NCBI GenBank assembly: GCA_963750395.1
Contig: CAVVQM010000010.1
Span: 434,001-498,000, forward strand
Source of the DNA: JADJPO01 sp963750395
Lineage (GTDB): Bacteria > Actinomycetota > Actinomycetes > Actinomycetales > Kineosporiaceae
Reading direction: 5' to 3'
DNA: 64,000 bases
Shown: positions 48,236 through 57,025 of the stretch, in pieces
Numbering within the stretch: position 1 is the stretch's first letter
Layout: each line of letters begins with the position of its first letter
The notes under the pieces: model-generated
What the model was told of the DNA's origin: nothing
Databases searched by the model: none
The model's input: only the letters and a program-made list of their open reading frames with translations
Translations under genes and position numbers: made by a program

Positions 48236-49701
48236 GGCCGGGGCCCTCCGCCCGTCGTGCGCACGAGGTCGAGGACCTCGTCGCGCAGTTGCTCCATCGT
48301 GGTCCGGTCGCGGGCCTCCGCGTTCAGCCGCAGCAGGGGCTCGGTGTTGCTCGGACGCAGGTTGAACCACCAGCCGGCCTCGTCATGGATGACGCTCAGC
48401 CCGTCCAGGTGATCCACCCGGACGCCGGACCGGGAGGCGAAGTTCTCGGCGACCGTGACCGTGGCCGCGGCCACGTCCGCCACGCGGGAGTTGATCTCGC
48501 CGCTGGCGACGTATCGCTCGTAGGCTCCGAGCACGGCCGAGGCCGGCTGGTCCTGCTCGCCGACGGCGGCCAGCACGTGCATGGCCGCGAGCATGCCGGT
48601 GTCGGCGAACCAGAAACCCCGGAAGTAGTAGTGCGCGGAGTGCTCGCCGCCGAAGACCGCGTCGTTCTCGGCCATCTCGGCCTTGATGAACGAGTGGCCG
48701 ACCCGGGTGCGCACCGCCGTCCCGCCCGCCTCGGCGATCACCTCGGGGACCGCCCGGGAGGTGATCAGGTTGTGGATCACGCTGATCGGTCCGCTCACGC
48801 CGAGGGCACGTTCCCTGGCGATCTCCCGGCTGGCGACCAACGCGGTGACCGCGCTCGGGCTCACGGGCTCGCCGCGCTCGTCGACGATGAAGCAGCGGTC
48901 GGCGTCGCCGTCGAAGGCCAACCCGATGTCGGCGCCCTCGCGGACGACGGCCGCCTGCAGATCGCGCAGGTTCTCCGGCTCGAGCGGATTGGCCTCGTGA
49001 TTGGGGAAGGTTCCGTCGAGTTCGAAGTACAGCGGGACGACGTCCAGCGGCAGCGCGGGGAGCCCGGCGTCGGTGCCGAGGACGACGGGGGTGGTCAGCC
49101 CGGCCATCCCGTTGCCGGCGTCCACCACCACCGTGAGCGGGCGGATCCCGGACAGGTCCACCAGCGAGCGCAGATGGGTGGCGTAGCCGGTCAACTGCTC
49201 GGAGGTGGTGATCGCGCCGGGCCGTTCGGCGGTCGAGCTGCGCCCATTCCCGGCGCGCAGTCCGTCGAGCAGCTGCTCGGCGCGGCGGCGGATCCGGCTC
49301 AGGCCCGTGTCCTGACCGATCGGGCGGGCTTCGGCCCGGCACAGCTTGATCCCGTTGTAGGCAGCCGGATTGTGCGAGGCGGTGAACATCGCCCCCGGCA
49401 CGTTCAGCGCGCCGCTCGCGTAGTAGAGGCCGTCGGTGCTGCACAGTCCGATCTGGGTCACGTCCAGGCCCCGTGAGGCGACCCCCTCGGCGAACGCCGC
49501 CGAGAGCCCGGGGGACGAGGGCCGCATGTCGTAGCCGATCGCCACGCCCGTCACGTCGTCACCGGACAGTTCCTCGGCGAAGGCAGCGCCGAGGGCCCAG
49601 GTCACGTCCTCGTCGAGTTGTTCACCGACCAGGCCGCGTACGTCGTACGCCTTGACGACAGCGCCGAGGTCTGTTGCCGCACTCTGATCGGTTGTCCGCA
49701 C
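48232..49701 (-). CDS. manB: Phosphomannomutase/phosphoglucomutase ManB
   Basis: A 489-residue alpha-D-phosphohexomutase that interconverts mannose 6- and 1-phosphate for GDP-mannose. Motifs: phosphoserine Ser109 in TASHNP, metal loop DGDADRCF, sugar loop GGEHSAHYYF and phosphate loop RPSNTEP. GTG 49701 is six bases after TACGGT, so a leaderless mRNA is likely. Mannose-1-phosphate would feed mannosylated lipids and possibly the polysaccharide locus. Confidence 0.95.
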   Translation of the reverse strand: MRTTDQSAATDLGAVVKAYDVRGLVGEQLDEDVTWALGAAFAEELSGDDVTGVAIGYDMRPSSPGLSAAFAEGVASRGLDVTQIGLCSTDGLYYASGALNVPGAMFTASHNPAAYNGIKLCRAEARPIGQDTGLSRIRRRAEQLLDGLRAGNGRSSTAERPGAITTSEQLTGYATHLRSLVDLSGIRPLTVVVDAGNGMAGLTTPVVLGTDAGLPALPLDVVPLYFELDGTFPNHEANPLEPENLRDLQAAVVREGADIGLAFDGDADRCFIVDERGEPVSPSAVTALVASREIARERALGVSGPISVIHNLITSRAVPEVIAEAGGTAVRTRVGHSFIKAEMAENDAVFGGEHSAHYYFRGFWFADTGMLAAMHVLAAVGEQDQPASAVLGAYERYVASGEINSRVADVAAATVTVAENFASRSGVRVDHLDGLSVIHDEAGWWFNLRPSNTEPLLRLNAEARDRTTMEQLRDEVLDLVRTTGGGPRP

Positions 49702-49707
49702 GGACAG

Positions 49708-49713
49708 ACCGTA
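49708..49713 (-). promoter_or_regulatory. -10 element of a predicted leaderless promoter (manB)
   Basis: TACGGT on the minus strand, six bases before GTG 49701. Confidence 0.5.
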
Positions 49714-49754
49714 TCCCGATCACGCACGGTGAGGAATCACGGATCGCGGAGAGG

Positions 49755-50096
49755 TCAGACCTTCTGGGCGTGAGCCAACACGCCCTGACGGGTCAGCACC
49801 ACGCCACGATGTTCCCAGGTGCGGTGCTCGCAGTGGTGGCACGAGGTGAAGTCCACCGGTGTCCCGTCAGTCAGGTTCATCGAGAGGCGGGTGACGTGGA
49901 GCGAGCCGCACCCGTGGCAGTGCGCCCCGGGGCGCAGCTCGCGCTGGGTCAGGGAGCCGAGCGGGGGGTGGACCACCTCGGCGCGGGCGCGGGATCGGCG
50001 GCCGGTGCCGGTGTTGCGGGCGGGACCGGCGGAACGAGCGGGTGCGGCGGAGTGGGACGAGGCGGAACGGGTGCGGGCAGCCTGAGTGGCCTGCAT
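49755..50096 (-). CDS. Small zinc-finger-like actinobacterial protein of unknown function
   Basis: A 113-residue protein. The N-terminal half is low-complexity and basic. The C-terminal half has CHGCGS ... CHHCEHRTW, two CxxC-like pairs that could bind zinc. ATG 50096 has GGAGGG ten bases upstream. The gene lies between manB and DUF3499. Nucleic-acid binding is possible but not shown. Confidence 0.75.
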   Translation of the reverse strand: MQATQAARTRSASSHSAAPARSAGPARNTGTGRRSRARAEVVHPPLGSLTQRELRPGAHCHGCGSLHVTRLSMNLTDGTPVDFTSCHHCEHRTWEHRGVVLTRQGVLAHAQKV

Positions 50097-50260
50097 CTGG
50101 GGGTTTCCCTCCGGTGGATGGCACGACGCTCGCGCCGATCGGGTGACACCAGATATGTCGTCACCCGTACGCGCGAGGTTGAGCACCGGGAGCGTCACGG
50201 CATGTCGGGCGAAACACCCGGGCCTGCCTACTGCAGAGGATTGGTGCCCGCCCGAACCGC

Positions 50261-50677
50261 TCAGGTGGCGGGGTCACGCAGGACGCGCAGATGGCCACGC
50301 CGGCCGACCTCCATCGAGGCGGCCTCGTAGGCGGAGCCGACGACGACCTCGCTCTCGACGGTGCCTCGGGCCGCCTCACGGACGGCGTCCGCCAGGGCGA
50401 GGAGGTCGTCGTGCGTGGGCCCGGTCGGCTGCATCAGGTCCGGGGCCAGCCGCACGACCTCCCAGCCGCGCGGGGCCGTCAGCCGCTCGGCGTGCGCGAC
50501 GCACAGGTCGTAGCAGTGAGGTTCGGCATGGCTGGCCATCGGGCCGAGCACCGCGGTCGAGTCGGCGTAGACGTAGGTGAGGGTGGAGACGGCCGGGCGG
50601 CCGCACGCCGCTCGGGAGCACAACCGCACACCAGCCACACGTGGACGGTACCCCGCCGACGGCACCGGGACCATCAT
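50261..50677 (-). CDS. DUF3499 family protein
   Basis: A 138-residue protein of an actinobacteria-specific family. RLCSRAACGRPAVSTLTYVYADSTAVLGPM and HCYDLCVAHAERLTAPRGWEVVRL are the family signature, with Cys pairs that look like a zinc site. The exact start is uncertain (ATG 50674, ATG 50677 or a GTG inside). It is divergent from the peptidase-like gene with only 44 bases between. Function unknown. Confidence 0.9.
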   Translation of the reverse strand: MMVPVPSAGYRPRVAGVRLCSRAACGRPAVSTLTYVYADSTAVLGPMASHAEPHCYDLCVAHAERLTAPRGWEVVRLAPDLMQPTGPTHDDLLALADAVREAARGTVESEVVVGSAYEAASMEVGRRGHLRVLRDPAT

Positions 50678-50709
50678 CTGGACGAACGGCACGCCGGGCG
50701 GCACCCGGC

Positions 50710-50715
50710 TAGCCT
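50710..50715 (+). promoter_or_regulatory. -10 element of a predicted leaderless promoter (peptidase-like gene)
   Basis: TAGCCT six bases before ATG 50722. No Shine-Dalgarno sequence precedes this start. Confidence 0.5.
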
Positions 50716-50721
50716 TTGCGG

Positions 50722-51138
50722 ATGGACACCTTCCGGCGGGACCGTCATGGCAGGGGCCTTCGCGGGCCCCTGATCCCCCGCTCGGTCCCCGCCTGGCGCA
50801 GCCGATCGGACAGGTTCGACGAGAGTGTCCTGGACGCGGTGGAGCGGTTGGAGCAACGCTGGCCGGACGAGATGGACGGCATCGAGTTCGCCGTCGAGGA
50901 CGTCCCGCCGTCCGATCCCTCACCATGGGAGCACGGCGGCGTCCCGCTCGGCCGCTACTTCCCGGCCTCGGGCCGCCTGCCACACCGCATCGTGGTCTAC
51001 CGGCGACCCATCGAGCGCCGCGCCGAGTCCGAGTCGGATCTGCCGGCCCTGGTCGGTGACGTCGTGGTGGAGCAGGTCGCGCACCTGCTCGGGCTGACCC
51101 CGGAACAGGTCGATCCCCGCTACGGCCAGGACCACTGA
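50722..51138 (+). CDS. Zincin-like metallopeptidase family protein with a degenerate active site
   Basis: A 138-residue protein of the minimal metallopeptidase family (DUF1025-like). The fold is recognisable from MDGIEFAVEDVPP and RIVVYRRPIERRAE. Where the family has HEIAHHFG, this protein has EQVAHLLG, so the first His and the catalytic Glu are gone. It is therefore probably not an active zinc protease, though the fold seems kept. It belongs to the conserved block with DUF3499 and DUF5719. Confidence 0.85.
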   Translation: MDTFRRDRHGRGLRGPLIPRSVPAWRSRSDRFDESVLDAVERLEQRWPDEMDGIEFAVEDVPPSDPSPWEHGGVPLGRYFPASGRLPHRIVVYRRPIERRAESESDLPALVGDVVVEQVAHLLGLTPEQVDPRYGQDH

Positions 51139-51160
51139 TCAGCCGCTGATCAGCCGGTGG

Positions 51161-52738
51161 TCAGCGCCGTGTCGTTCCACTGCCGAGTAAGGGATCCTCG
51201 ACCACCTCGGGCGCCGGAGGCTGGGCCTGCGGGCCGGGCAGGACCGCCAGCACGGCGATCATCGGCCCGGTCTGATCTCCCGCGCGAAGCACGACGGCAC
51301 CGACGAGCGGACCGGTCGCGCCGTCGACGAGCACCGACGTCGTGTCGGCGGCCAGGTCGATACTCCGGACGGCGCCCGCCGCCAGATCCACCGGGACCTC
51401 CGGTGCCGCCACCCCCGTGTCGCTGATCTGCCGGATCGAGGCGCCGGCCGCCTCGCCGGGGGCTGCCAGCACGAGGGTCGCGCCGACGGCCGGCGTGCCG
51501 TCGCCGGCCGGTCGGGGCACCGCGGTGGCCACCGCGCCGCTGAGCGTCGCCGTCGCGGGCACCCAGGCGATATCGGTCGGCGGCACGGACCTGCCGAGGG
51601 CCTCTGCGGTGCCTGCGAGTTCGCCGCCGTCCAGTGTCGTGGTCATCCAGGCCCCCGCGACGATCGGGATGTCGGCGGTCACCGACGCGGCGTACAGCCC
51701 GTTCGGCAGGCCGGTGAGGGGGACGTCGGCGACCCCACCGGCGGGCACCGTCACCACGAGCGGCTCGGTCTCCGGCGGCCCGTCCTCGGTCCCGGCGCCG
51801 GCAGCGGCCACGCCGATCCGCACCACGGCGTCCTCGTCGCCGGGGACGGCGACGCGCACCGCGGCCGTCCCGGGCGCCTGGACCGCGATCGCCGGGATCA
51901 GTTGCTCTGTGGCCGGTTCGGCGGAGGGCTGCACGTCGTCCACGCCACCAGGGGTGAACCCGAGCAGCCGGGAGTGCTGCAGCACGGCGCTCACCCGGCC
52001 ACTTCGGGCCGAGACCTCCACCGCCATCTGCTCGAGGCCAGGGGCGAGCGCGTCCAGGAACAACGCCACCTGGCCCCCTGAGGGCACCACCACCGCCTGC
52101 CCGGCGGGCGCCGGCACCACGCCGTCGGGTCCGTGCACGATCACGTCGAGCAGGGCAGGGGCGGTACCGGGGTTGGTCAGCACCAGGCGGGACCGCTCGC
52201 CGTCCGCCGTCCCGCCGCCGACCAGCCAGGCCTGCGTCTGCGACGGGAGGCAGGCCGTCACGTCCAGACCGCGCGCGTCGCCCGAGGCGGCGATCGCGGC
52301 CTGCGCCAGGGAGGAGGCGGGCGAGCGTGCCCCGGCGGCGGTCCGGGCGACGTCCATCCGGACGGCTCCGGCCTCGGTCAGCACCCGGGTCGTCTGTGCC
52401 ACGTCGGCCGAGGGTGCCCGGCCGATCGGCTGCGGATCGATCGGCGCCGTGGGGCCGCCCTCCTGTGCGGGCCCGAGACCGCCGAGCGTCGCCGAGCCCG
52501 TGGTGACCGCCAACGAGACGACGGGCCCGCCCGGGTCGGCCGGGACCGACCCCGCCGGGGCGATCAGCGTCGGCGGACCGGGGCAGACGCTGACCGGGAC
52601 CGCGGTGGAGGCAGGCAGGGTTCGATCTGCCGGTGACTGTATCGACTCTGCCGAGACCGACTGCGCCACAACGGTTCCGGCGACGGCCGCGGCCGGAAGG
52701 GCCAGCACGAGGATGATCCGGGGGATCCGGCGCGTCAC
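51161..52738 (-). CDS. DUF5719 family exported protein
   Basis: A 525-residue protein with an N-terminal signal anchor (IPRIILVLALPAAAVAGTVVA) and a large extracytoplasmic beta-rich part containing VCPGPPTL near its start, as in the DUF5719 family. GTG 52738 overlaps the stop of the GT2 gene by four bases, so the two are coupled. The pair is conserved in actinobacteria next to whiB and manB. It may assist the giant glycosyltransferase at the cell surface; function unknown. Confidence 0.87.
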   Translation of the reverse strand: MTRRIPRIILVLALPAAAVAGTVVAQSVSAESIQSPADRTLPASTAVPVSVCPGPPTLIAPAGSVPADPGGPVVSLAVTTGSATLGGLGPAQEGGPTAPIDPQPIGRAPSADVAQTTRVLTEAGAVRMDVARTAAGARSPASSLAQAAIAASGDARGLDVTACLPSQTQAWLVGGGTADGERSRLVLTNPGTAPALLDVIVHGPDGVVPAPAGQAVVVPSGGQVALFLDALAPGLEQMAVEVSARSGRVSAVLQHSRLLGFTPGGVDDVQPSAEPATEQLIPAIAVQAPGTAAVRVAVPGDEDAVVRIGVAAAGAGTEDGPPETEPLVVTVPAGGVADVPLTGLPNGLYAASVTADIPIVAGAWMTTTLDGGELAGTAEALGRSVPPTDIAWVPATATLSGAVATAVPRPAGDGTPAVGATLVLAAPGEAAGASIRQISDTGVAAPEVPVDLAAGAVRSIDLAADTTSVLVDGATGPLVGAVVLRAGDQTGPMIAVLAVLPGPQAQPPAPEVVEDPLLGSGTTRR

Positions 52739-55700
52739 GACTCGTCCTCGGGCTCGGGAGCCGGCTCGCGCTCGTCCTCCACGGGCACGTCCTCGACGGA
52801 CTGCTCCGGAGACTGGTCCACCGACTGGTCCACGGACTGGTCCGGGGACTGGTCCACGGGTTGCTCGGCGAGCGCCTCGGCAGGCGGCTCCGCGCGCGCC
52901 GGCGCCGCAACCTCCGGCCGGCGTTGGCGGAAGGACCTGCGGGGCTTGGCCGGGACCTCGGGGAGCAACGGCGAGACGTCCCCCTCGGCCGGGTGCTCGG
53001 CATCGAAGACCTGCGGGGCCAACGGAAGGCCCGCACCCTGTTCGACGCCGCCGGGGGCACGGTGCACCCGGTGGGTCGGCGTCGGCGGCAACGGCGCACC
53101 GATCCGTTGCCGCATCCGCGGCAGGGGCAGGGCCAGCAGCAGGGCGAGCGCCAGGGCGGCCCACCAGATCCAGGCGAAGGTGGGATCGCCGAGCCAGCCC
53201 GGCTGCGGGCGGTGGACGACCTCCAGGACGCCGCCGCGCCGAGGCAGGTCGAAGCCCTGCGCCCAGTCCTGCACGGTGACCGGTTGCAGCGCAAGGCCGT
53301 CCAGGTTGGCCTGCCATCCCGCGTCGGCGGCCTCGGCGAGCACCACCCGCCGCCCGGCCTCGCCCGACTCGATCACGGTACGCAGCTCGTCGACCCGCGT
53401 GGGCCCGTCCGGGACCGGGGTGGCGGACGTGTCACCGACGGGATCGATCACGCGGATCCGGCTGGGGCGTGGGGACACCTCGGTGTCCGACGGCGGTTCG
53501 ACGCGCCACATCGTGGCCTCACCGGACAGGGAGACCCGGACCAGCCCGGGAGCGGAGTCGAGGGCCTGCTCGGCGGCAGCGTCGACAGGGGGGAGCAGGA
53601 GCACCGTGCCCACCGCGAGGTCGGCCAGGACTCCGCGCTGGTCCGCCGAGGTGTCGGTCAGCAGCGCCGCGACCACCGGGTCGACCACCTGTCGGCCGAC
53701 GGCTCCTTCGGGGTCGGACTCCCGGCGCGCCACGGAGTCGTTCCCGAACCGGGGACCGGCCTCGCGCAGCAGCGACCAACGCACCCCGGCCGCGCGGTCA
53801 CCCTGATCCCCACCCTCACCCGACCCGACCCCGATGACCAGCGTCCGGGCACCCGCCGCCCCGGACGCCTCGGCCGCCGCCACCGTGGGCAGGACGTCCG
53901 CGGGCACGCGGAAGGGCGTCTCGGCGGTGGCCGGCCCCCAGCCCTGCGCCGCGAGGCCGGCCAACATCGCGACCGGACCGGCCAGCAGCGCCAGCGCCAC
54001 CGGGAGGACGACCAATGAGCGCCGACGTGGACGCATCCGCCGCAGCCGGCGGCTGAGGACCGGCCCCCCGCCCACCGCGGCGACCAGCAGCCCGGCCAGA
54101 GCGAACGAGAGCGCGGGGCCGGACCACGCGCGCCCGTCGCCCACCGCGATCCGCTCGCCGGCCAGGGCTGCGGCCAGGCCCGCGAGTGCGACGAGCCATC
54201 CGGTCAGCGCCACGACGGCCGGGCCGCGCAGGCGGAACAGCCCGGTGATCGCCAGGAGCAGCAGCGGGACGACGAAGGCACCGGCGACCATCGCGGGGGT
54301 ATGCGGCCAGGCCAGCGCGCGGGCGGCGACGTCCCCGCCGGGCAGCGCGGCCAACCGGGCTATCGGTCCCGAGGGCAGGCCGAGCAGGGTCGCCGGGGTG
54401 TCGGGGAAGGTCGCCAGATGCCACCAGGTCCGTTCCGGGGTGGGGGCCTGCTGCCATCCCACCGCCGGGTCGGCGAACAGGAGCCGCGGCGCCCTCGCGA
54501 CGGCCGTCCACCAGGGCAGCAGCAGGACGGCCGGGATCGCGCCGGTCAGGATCGCCGGCGGCAGTCGTCGCCAACCGGCCAAGGCGCCGTCCGTGCCGCG
54601 CGAGGTCAGCACCGCCAGGACCGCACTGACGATCAGCAGCAGGGCCGAGGGCAGGGCCAGCGCCGGCGCGGCGGCCAGGACCGCGGTCAGCATCAGACCG
54701 GCCCCGGCGGCGGCGGTCATCGATCCCCAGGCCAGCGCCCGCACACCGGCGAGGACCAGCAGCGGCAACAGCACGTGCGCGAGCACCGCGCCCGGGCGCC
54801 CGGTCGAGGTGGCACCGAGCAGGGGCGGGGCGGCGGCCCAGGCCAACGCCGTCCATCCGCGGACGGCGAGACTGCGGCGCAGCCCGGCGGCGGCGATCCA
54901 CGCGGTCAGGGCGGCCAGTGCCGGGCCTGCGAGCAGCAACACGGCGACCAGACGGCCGGGATCGCCGCCCAACGGCCAGGACAGCACAGCCAGCAGCCCG
55001 GCCAGTGGGTCGGCGACCGCGGCGGACCCGATCCCGACCGGGCGCCAGGAACTCTCGGCCACCTGCCAGAGGTCGCCGGCCCGGTCGGGCATCGGCGCGA
55101 CGTAGACGGAAGCCAGGGCGCCGCCCGATCCCAGCACACGTCGACCGGCGGCCAGAGCGGCGGCCAGGCCGAGGACGAGGCCGGGCATCAGCACGAGGAC
55201 CGAACGCAGCACCCGGCGCCGTACGCGCTGGGCGGCCGCCGGGCCGCGTGCGCGCTCGGACGGACGCACCCAGGCGGCCACCTCGTCGCGCCGTTGCCGC
55301 ATCAGCGCCCTGCCTGACGGACCGAGCGGGCGCAGGGCCTTGACCGGAACCGTCGCCCCGGCTCGCGATCGGCTCCGCATCCGGATCCAGCGCTTGGGGC
55401 GACCCAGGACCGCCGCCAGGGCGGTCAGTTCGATCAGGCCGCGGGCGGGCTGCTTCAGCACTACCCAGGACAGCGCCCGGCCGAGACCGGCCAGCACCGA
55501 CCAGACCAGCGCGGGGGCCAGCATCGGCCACGACGTCCAGGCCAGGCGCAGCAGCAGCGCGTCCTGCCGTTCGCAGGCGTAATCGCTGGTCTCGGCGCTC
55601 GCCACGACCGCGCCCGGCACGACGACCACCCGGTGGCCCAGCAGGCGGACGCGCCGGCACAGGTCGATCTCCGCGCGTTCGCTGCGCAGGTGCTCGTCGG

Positions 55701-56382
55701 GCCCACCCAGGGTCAGCCAGATGTCGCGGCGCACCAGCATCCCGGGCAGCCGCACCGCCAGGACGTCGCGGCGCGCGTCGTGCTGGCCCTGGTCCAGTTC
55801 GCCGCGGTCGAGTCCAGTGACCACAGCGCCGAGCCGGGTGACGCCGACCCCGACATCGCGCAGCCTCTGCCGGTCGCGCCACTCCACCTGCTTGCAGCCG
55901 GCCACGGCCACCGACGGTGAGGTTTCGATCTCGGTCAGAAGTCGTTGCAGCGCATCGGGTTCGGGAGCACTGGAGCCGGTCAACAGCCAGATCCAGTCGC
56001 CGCGGGCGTCGGTCTCGGCAGGGCCCGCATCGCCCTTCCCGTCCCCGTTCAGCGCCGCGGCGACGGCCTGGGCGGTGGAGGTCTGTGCGGGCAGGGCGAG
56101 GACCCGGGTCGGGACGAGATCGAACCTGTCGGCCCTCGAGGCCTCGCGCTGGTGGCCCGCACCGCCGTCAGCGGCGGGGTCCTCGCTCGCGTCCCGCGAC
56201 ATGTGGACGACGACGATCTCGTCGGGAGACCGCCTCTGCGCGGCGATGGCCTGCTGGACGGCGGGCAGCGTCGAACCGTCGCCGCGGAGCAGCACTATGG
56301 CAACGATACGTGGTCGAGTCCATACGGACAGTGTCGGAGTCTGGCGTTGCGACACCGCGTCCCCCGCGGTGTCGGAAGTCAT
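52735..56382 (-). CDS. Giant GT2-type glycosyltransferase membrane protein
   Basis: A 1215-residue protein. Residues 10-290 form a divergent GT2 (GT-A) domain: RIVAIVLLRGDGSTL, DWIWLLTGSSAPEP where the DxD-type loop lies, and MLVRRDIWLTLGGPDE. A membrane region of about 14 helices follows (390-880), then an external domain (about 880-1100), one more helix, and a cytoplasmic Pro/Glu-rich tail with VDQS repeats. It starts an operon with DUF5719 under WhiB-adjacent control. Homologues in mycobacteria lie in the same place. It probably glycosylates an envelope lipid or protein; the acceptor is unknown. Confidence 0.88.
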   Translation of the reverse strand: MTSDTAGDAVSQRQTPTLSVWTRPRIVAIVLLRGDGSTLPAVQQAIAAQRRSPDEIVVVHMSRDASEDPAADGGAGHQREASRADRFDLVPTRVLALPAQTSTAQAVAAALNGDGKGDAGPAETDARGDWIWLLTGSSAPEPDALQRLLTEIETSPSVAVAGCKQVEWRDRQRLRDVGVGVTRLGAVVTGLDRGELDQGQHDARRDVLAVRLPGMLVRRDIWLTLGGPDEHLRSERAEIDLCRRVRLLGHRVVVVPGAVVASAETSDYACERQDALLLRLAWTSWPMLAPALVWSVLAGLGRALSWVVLKQPARGLIELTALAAVLGRPKRWIRMRSRSRAGATVPVKALRPLGPSGRALMRQRRDEVAAWVRPSERARGPAAAQRVRRRVLRSVLVLMPGLVLGLAAALAAGRRVLGSGGALASVYVAPMPDRAGDLWQVAESSWRPVGIGSAAVADPLAGLLAVLSWPLGGDPGRLVAVLLLAGPALAALTAWIAAAGLRRSLAVRGWTALAWAAAPPLLGATSTGRPGAVLAHVLLPLLVLAGVRALAWGSMTAAAGAGLMLTAVLAAAPALALPSALLLIVSAVLAVLTSRGTDGALAGWRRLPPAILTGAIPAVLLLPWWTAVARAPRLLFADPAVGWQQAPTPERTWWHLATFPDTPATLLGLPSGPIARLAALPGGDVAARALAWPHTPAMVAGAFVVPLLLLAITGLFRLRGPAVVALTGWLVALAGLAAALAGERIAVGDGRAWSGPALSFALAGLLVAAVGGGPVLSRRLRRMRPRRRSLVVLPVALALLAGPVAMLAGLAAQGWGPATAETPFRVPADVLPTVAAAEASGAAGARTLVIGVGSGEGGDQGDRAAGVRWSLLREAGPRFGNDSVARRESDPEGAVGRQVVDPVVAALLTDTSADQRGVLADLAVGTVLLLPPVDAAAEQALDSAPGLVRVSLSGEATMWRVEPPSDTEVSPRPSRIRVIDPVGDTSATPVPDGPTRVDELRTVIESGEAGRRVVLAEAADAGWQANLDGLALQPVTVQDWAQGFDLPRRGGVLEVVHRPQPGWLGDPTFAWIWWAALALALLLALPLPRMRQRIGAPLPPTPTHRVHRAPGGVEQGAGLPLAPQVFDAEHPAEGDVSPLLPEVPAKPRRSFRQRRPEVAAPARAEPPAEALAEQPVDQSPDQSVDQSVDQSPEQSVEDVPVEDEREPAPEPEDES
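52811..52858. repeat. 12-base tandem repeat coding for the DQSV/DQSP tail of the giant GT2
   Basis: Four copies of GACTGGTCCNNG in the last 130 bases of the gene, giving VDQSPDQS-type repeats. In-frame copy number variation is possible. Confidence 0.8.
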
Positions 56383-56387
56383 CGCGA

Positions 56388-56413
56388 CTCGACGCCCTCG
56401 TCACGGCGTCGAG
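56388..56413 (-). terminator. Strong hairpin between whiB and the giant GT2
   Basis: A perfect nine-base stem (CTCGACGCC/GGCGTCGAG) with an eight-base loop fills the 39-base gap after whiB. No U-tract, but it may attenuate read-through or stabilise the whiB mRNA. Confidence 0.5.
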
Positions 56414-56421
56414 CGGCGGCG

Positions 56422-56739
56422 TCAGACTGCACGCTTCTTGACCCGCCGGCGCTCACGCTCGGACAGACCGCCCCAGATGCCGAAGCGTTCGTCGTTGGAC
56501 AGGGCGTACTCGAGACACTCGGATCGCACGTCGCACGACATGCAGACACGCTTGGCCTCGCGGGTGGATCCACCCTTCTCGGGGAAAAAGGCCTCAGGAT
56601 CGGTCTGGGCGCACAGCGCCCTTTCCTGCCACTCGAACTCGGGAGGGAACTCCGCCTGCGTTTCGAGACCCACCCCGTGCCCGATCGACAGTGCCGGCTC
56701 TGAGGCGATCTGGAGAGTGATCGCCGTCGGCTCGTGCAC
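56422..56739 (-). CDS. whiB: WhiB family transcriptional regulator (WhiB2/WhmD type)
   Basis: A 105-residue iron-sulfur protein regulating septation and differentiation in actinobacteria. Cluster ligands Cys43, Cys66, Cys69 and Cys75 (CMSC and CLEY spacing), turn motif GIWGG at 87-91, and a basic C-terminal tail ERERRRVKKRAV for DNA contact. GTG 56739 is preceded by GAGGAGG. Its position between the giant GT2 and fbiA matches mycobacterial whiB2 (whmD) and Streptomyces whiB. Confidence 0.96.
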   Translation of the reverse strand: MHEPTAITLQIASEPALSIGHGVGLETQAEFPPEFEWQERALCAQTDPEAFFPEKGGSTREAKRVCMSCDVRSECLEYALSNDERFGIWGGLSERERRRVKKRAV

Positions 56740-57025
56740 CTTGTGTCCTCCTCGAAGCTCAATTCCACAAAGTCACGACCGCTGCCGCAACCACTCACAC
56801 TGCGTGTGACTTCTCGGGCACGCAAGGTGCCGTCCCCGGATCACACTAAGGGAATTACACGCGTGTCGTGTGGGTTGCGTCAAGCCGCTTGATGGTAGTC
56901 CGTCGAACTCCCGATGGACGGCATCGGTCGAGCCGGTCGAGCCGACGGCGTGTCCGCAGCGACGCGCGGGACCGCCTCGGGGACCGCCGGGCGATGCCTC
57001 CAGCGCGGCTGAGAGGATGGTGGCC
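56740..57025. promoter_or_regulatory. Divergent whiB-fbiA control region with two palindromes
   Basis: A 286-base region without a gene. It holds TCACACTGCGTGTGA at 56795-56809 (perfect six-base arms) and ACACGCGTGT at 56857-56866. The first is about 56 bases upstream of the whiB start, suitable for an operator. GAGAGG at 57011 serves fbiA. Confidence 0.5.
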
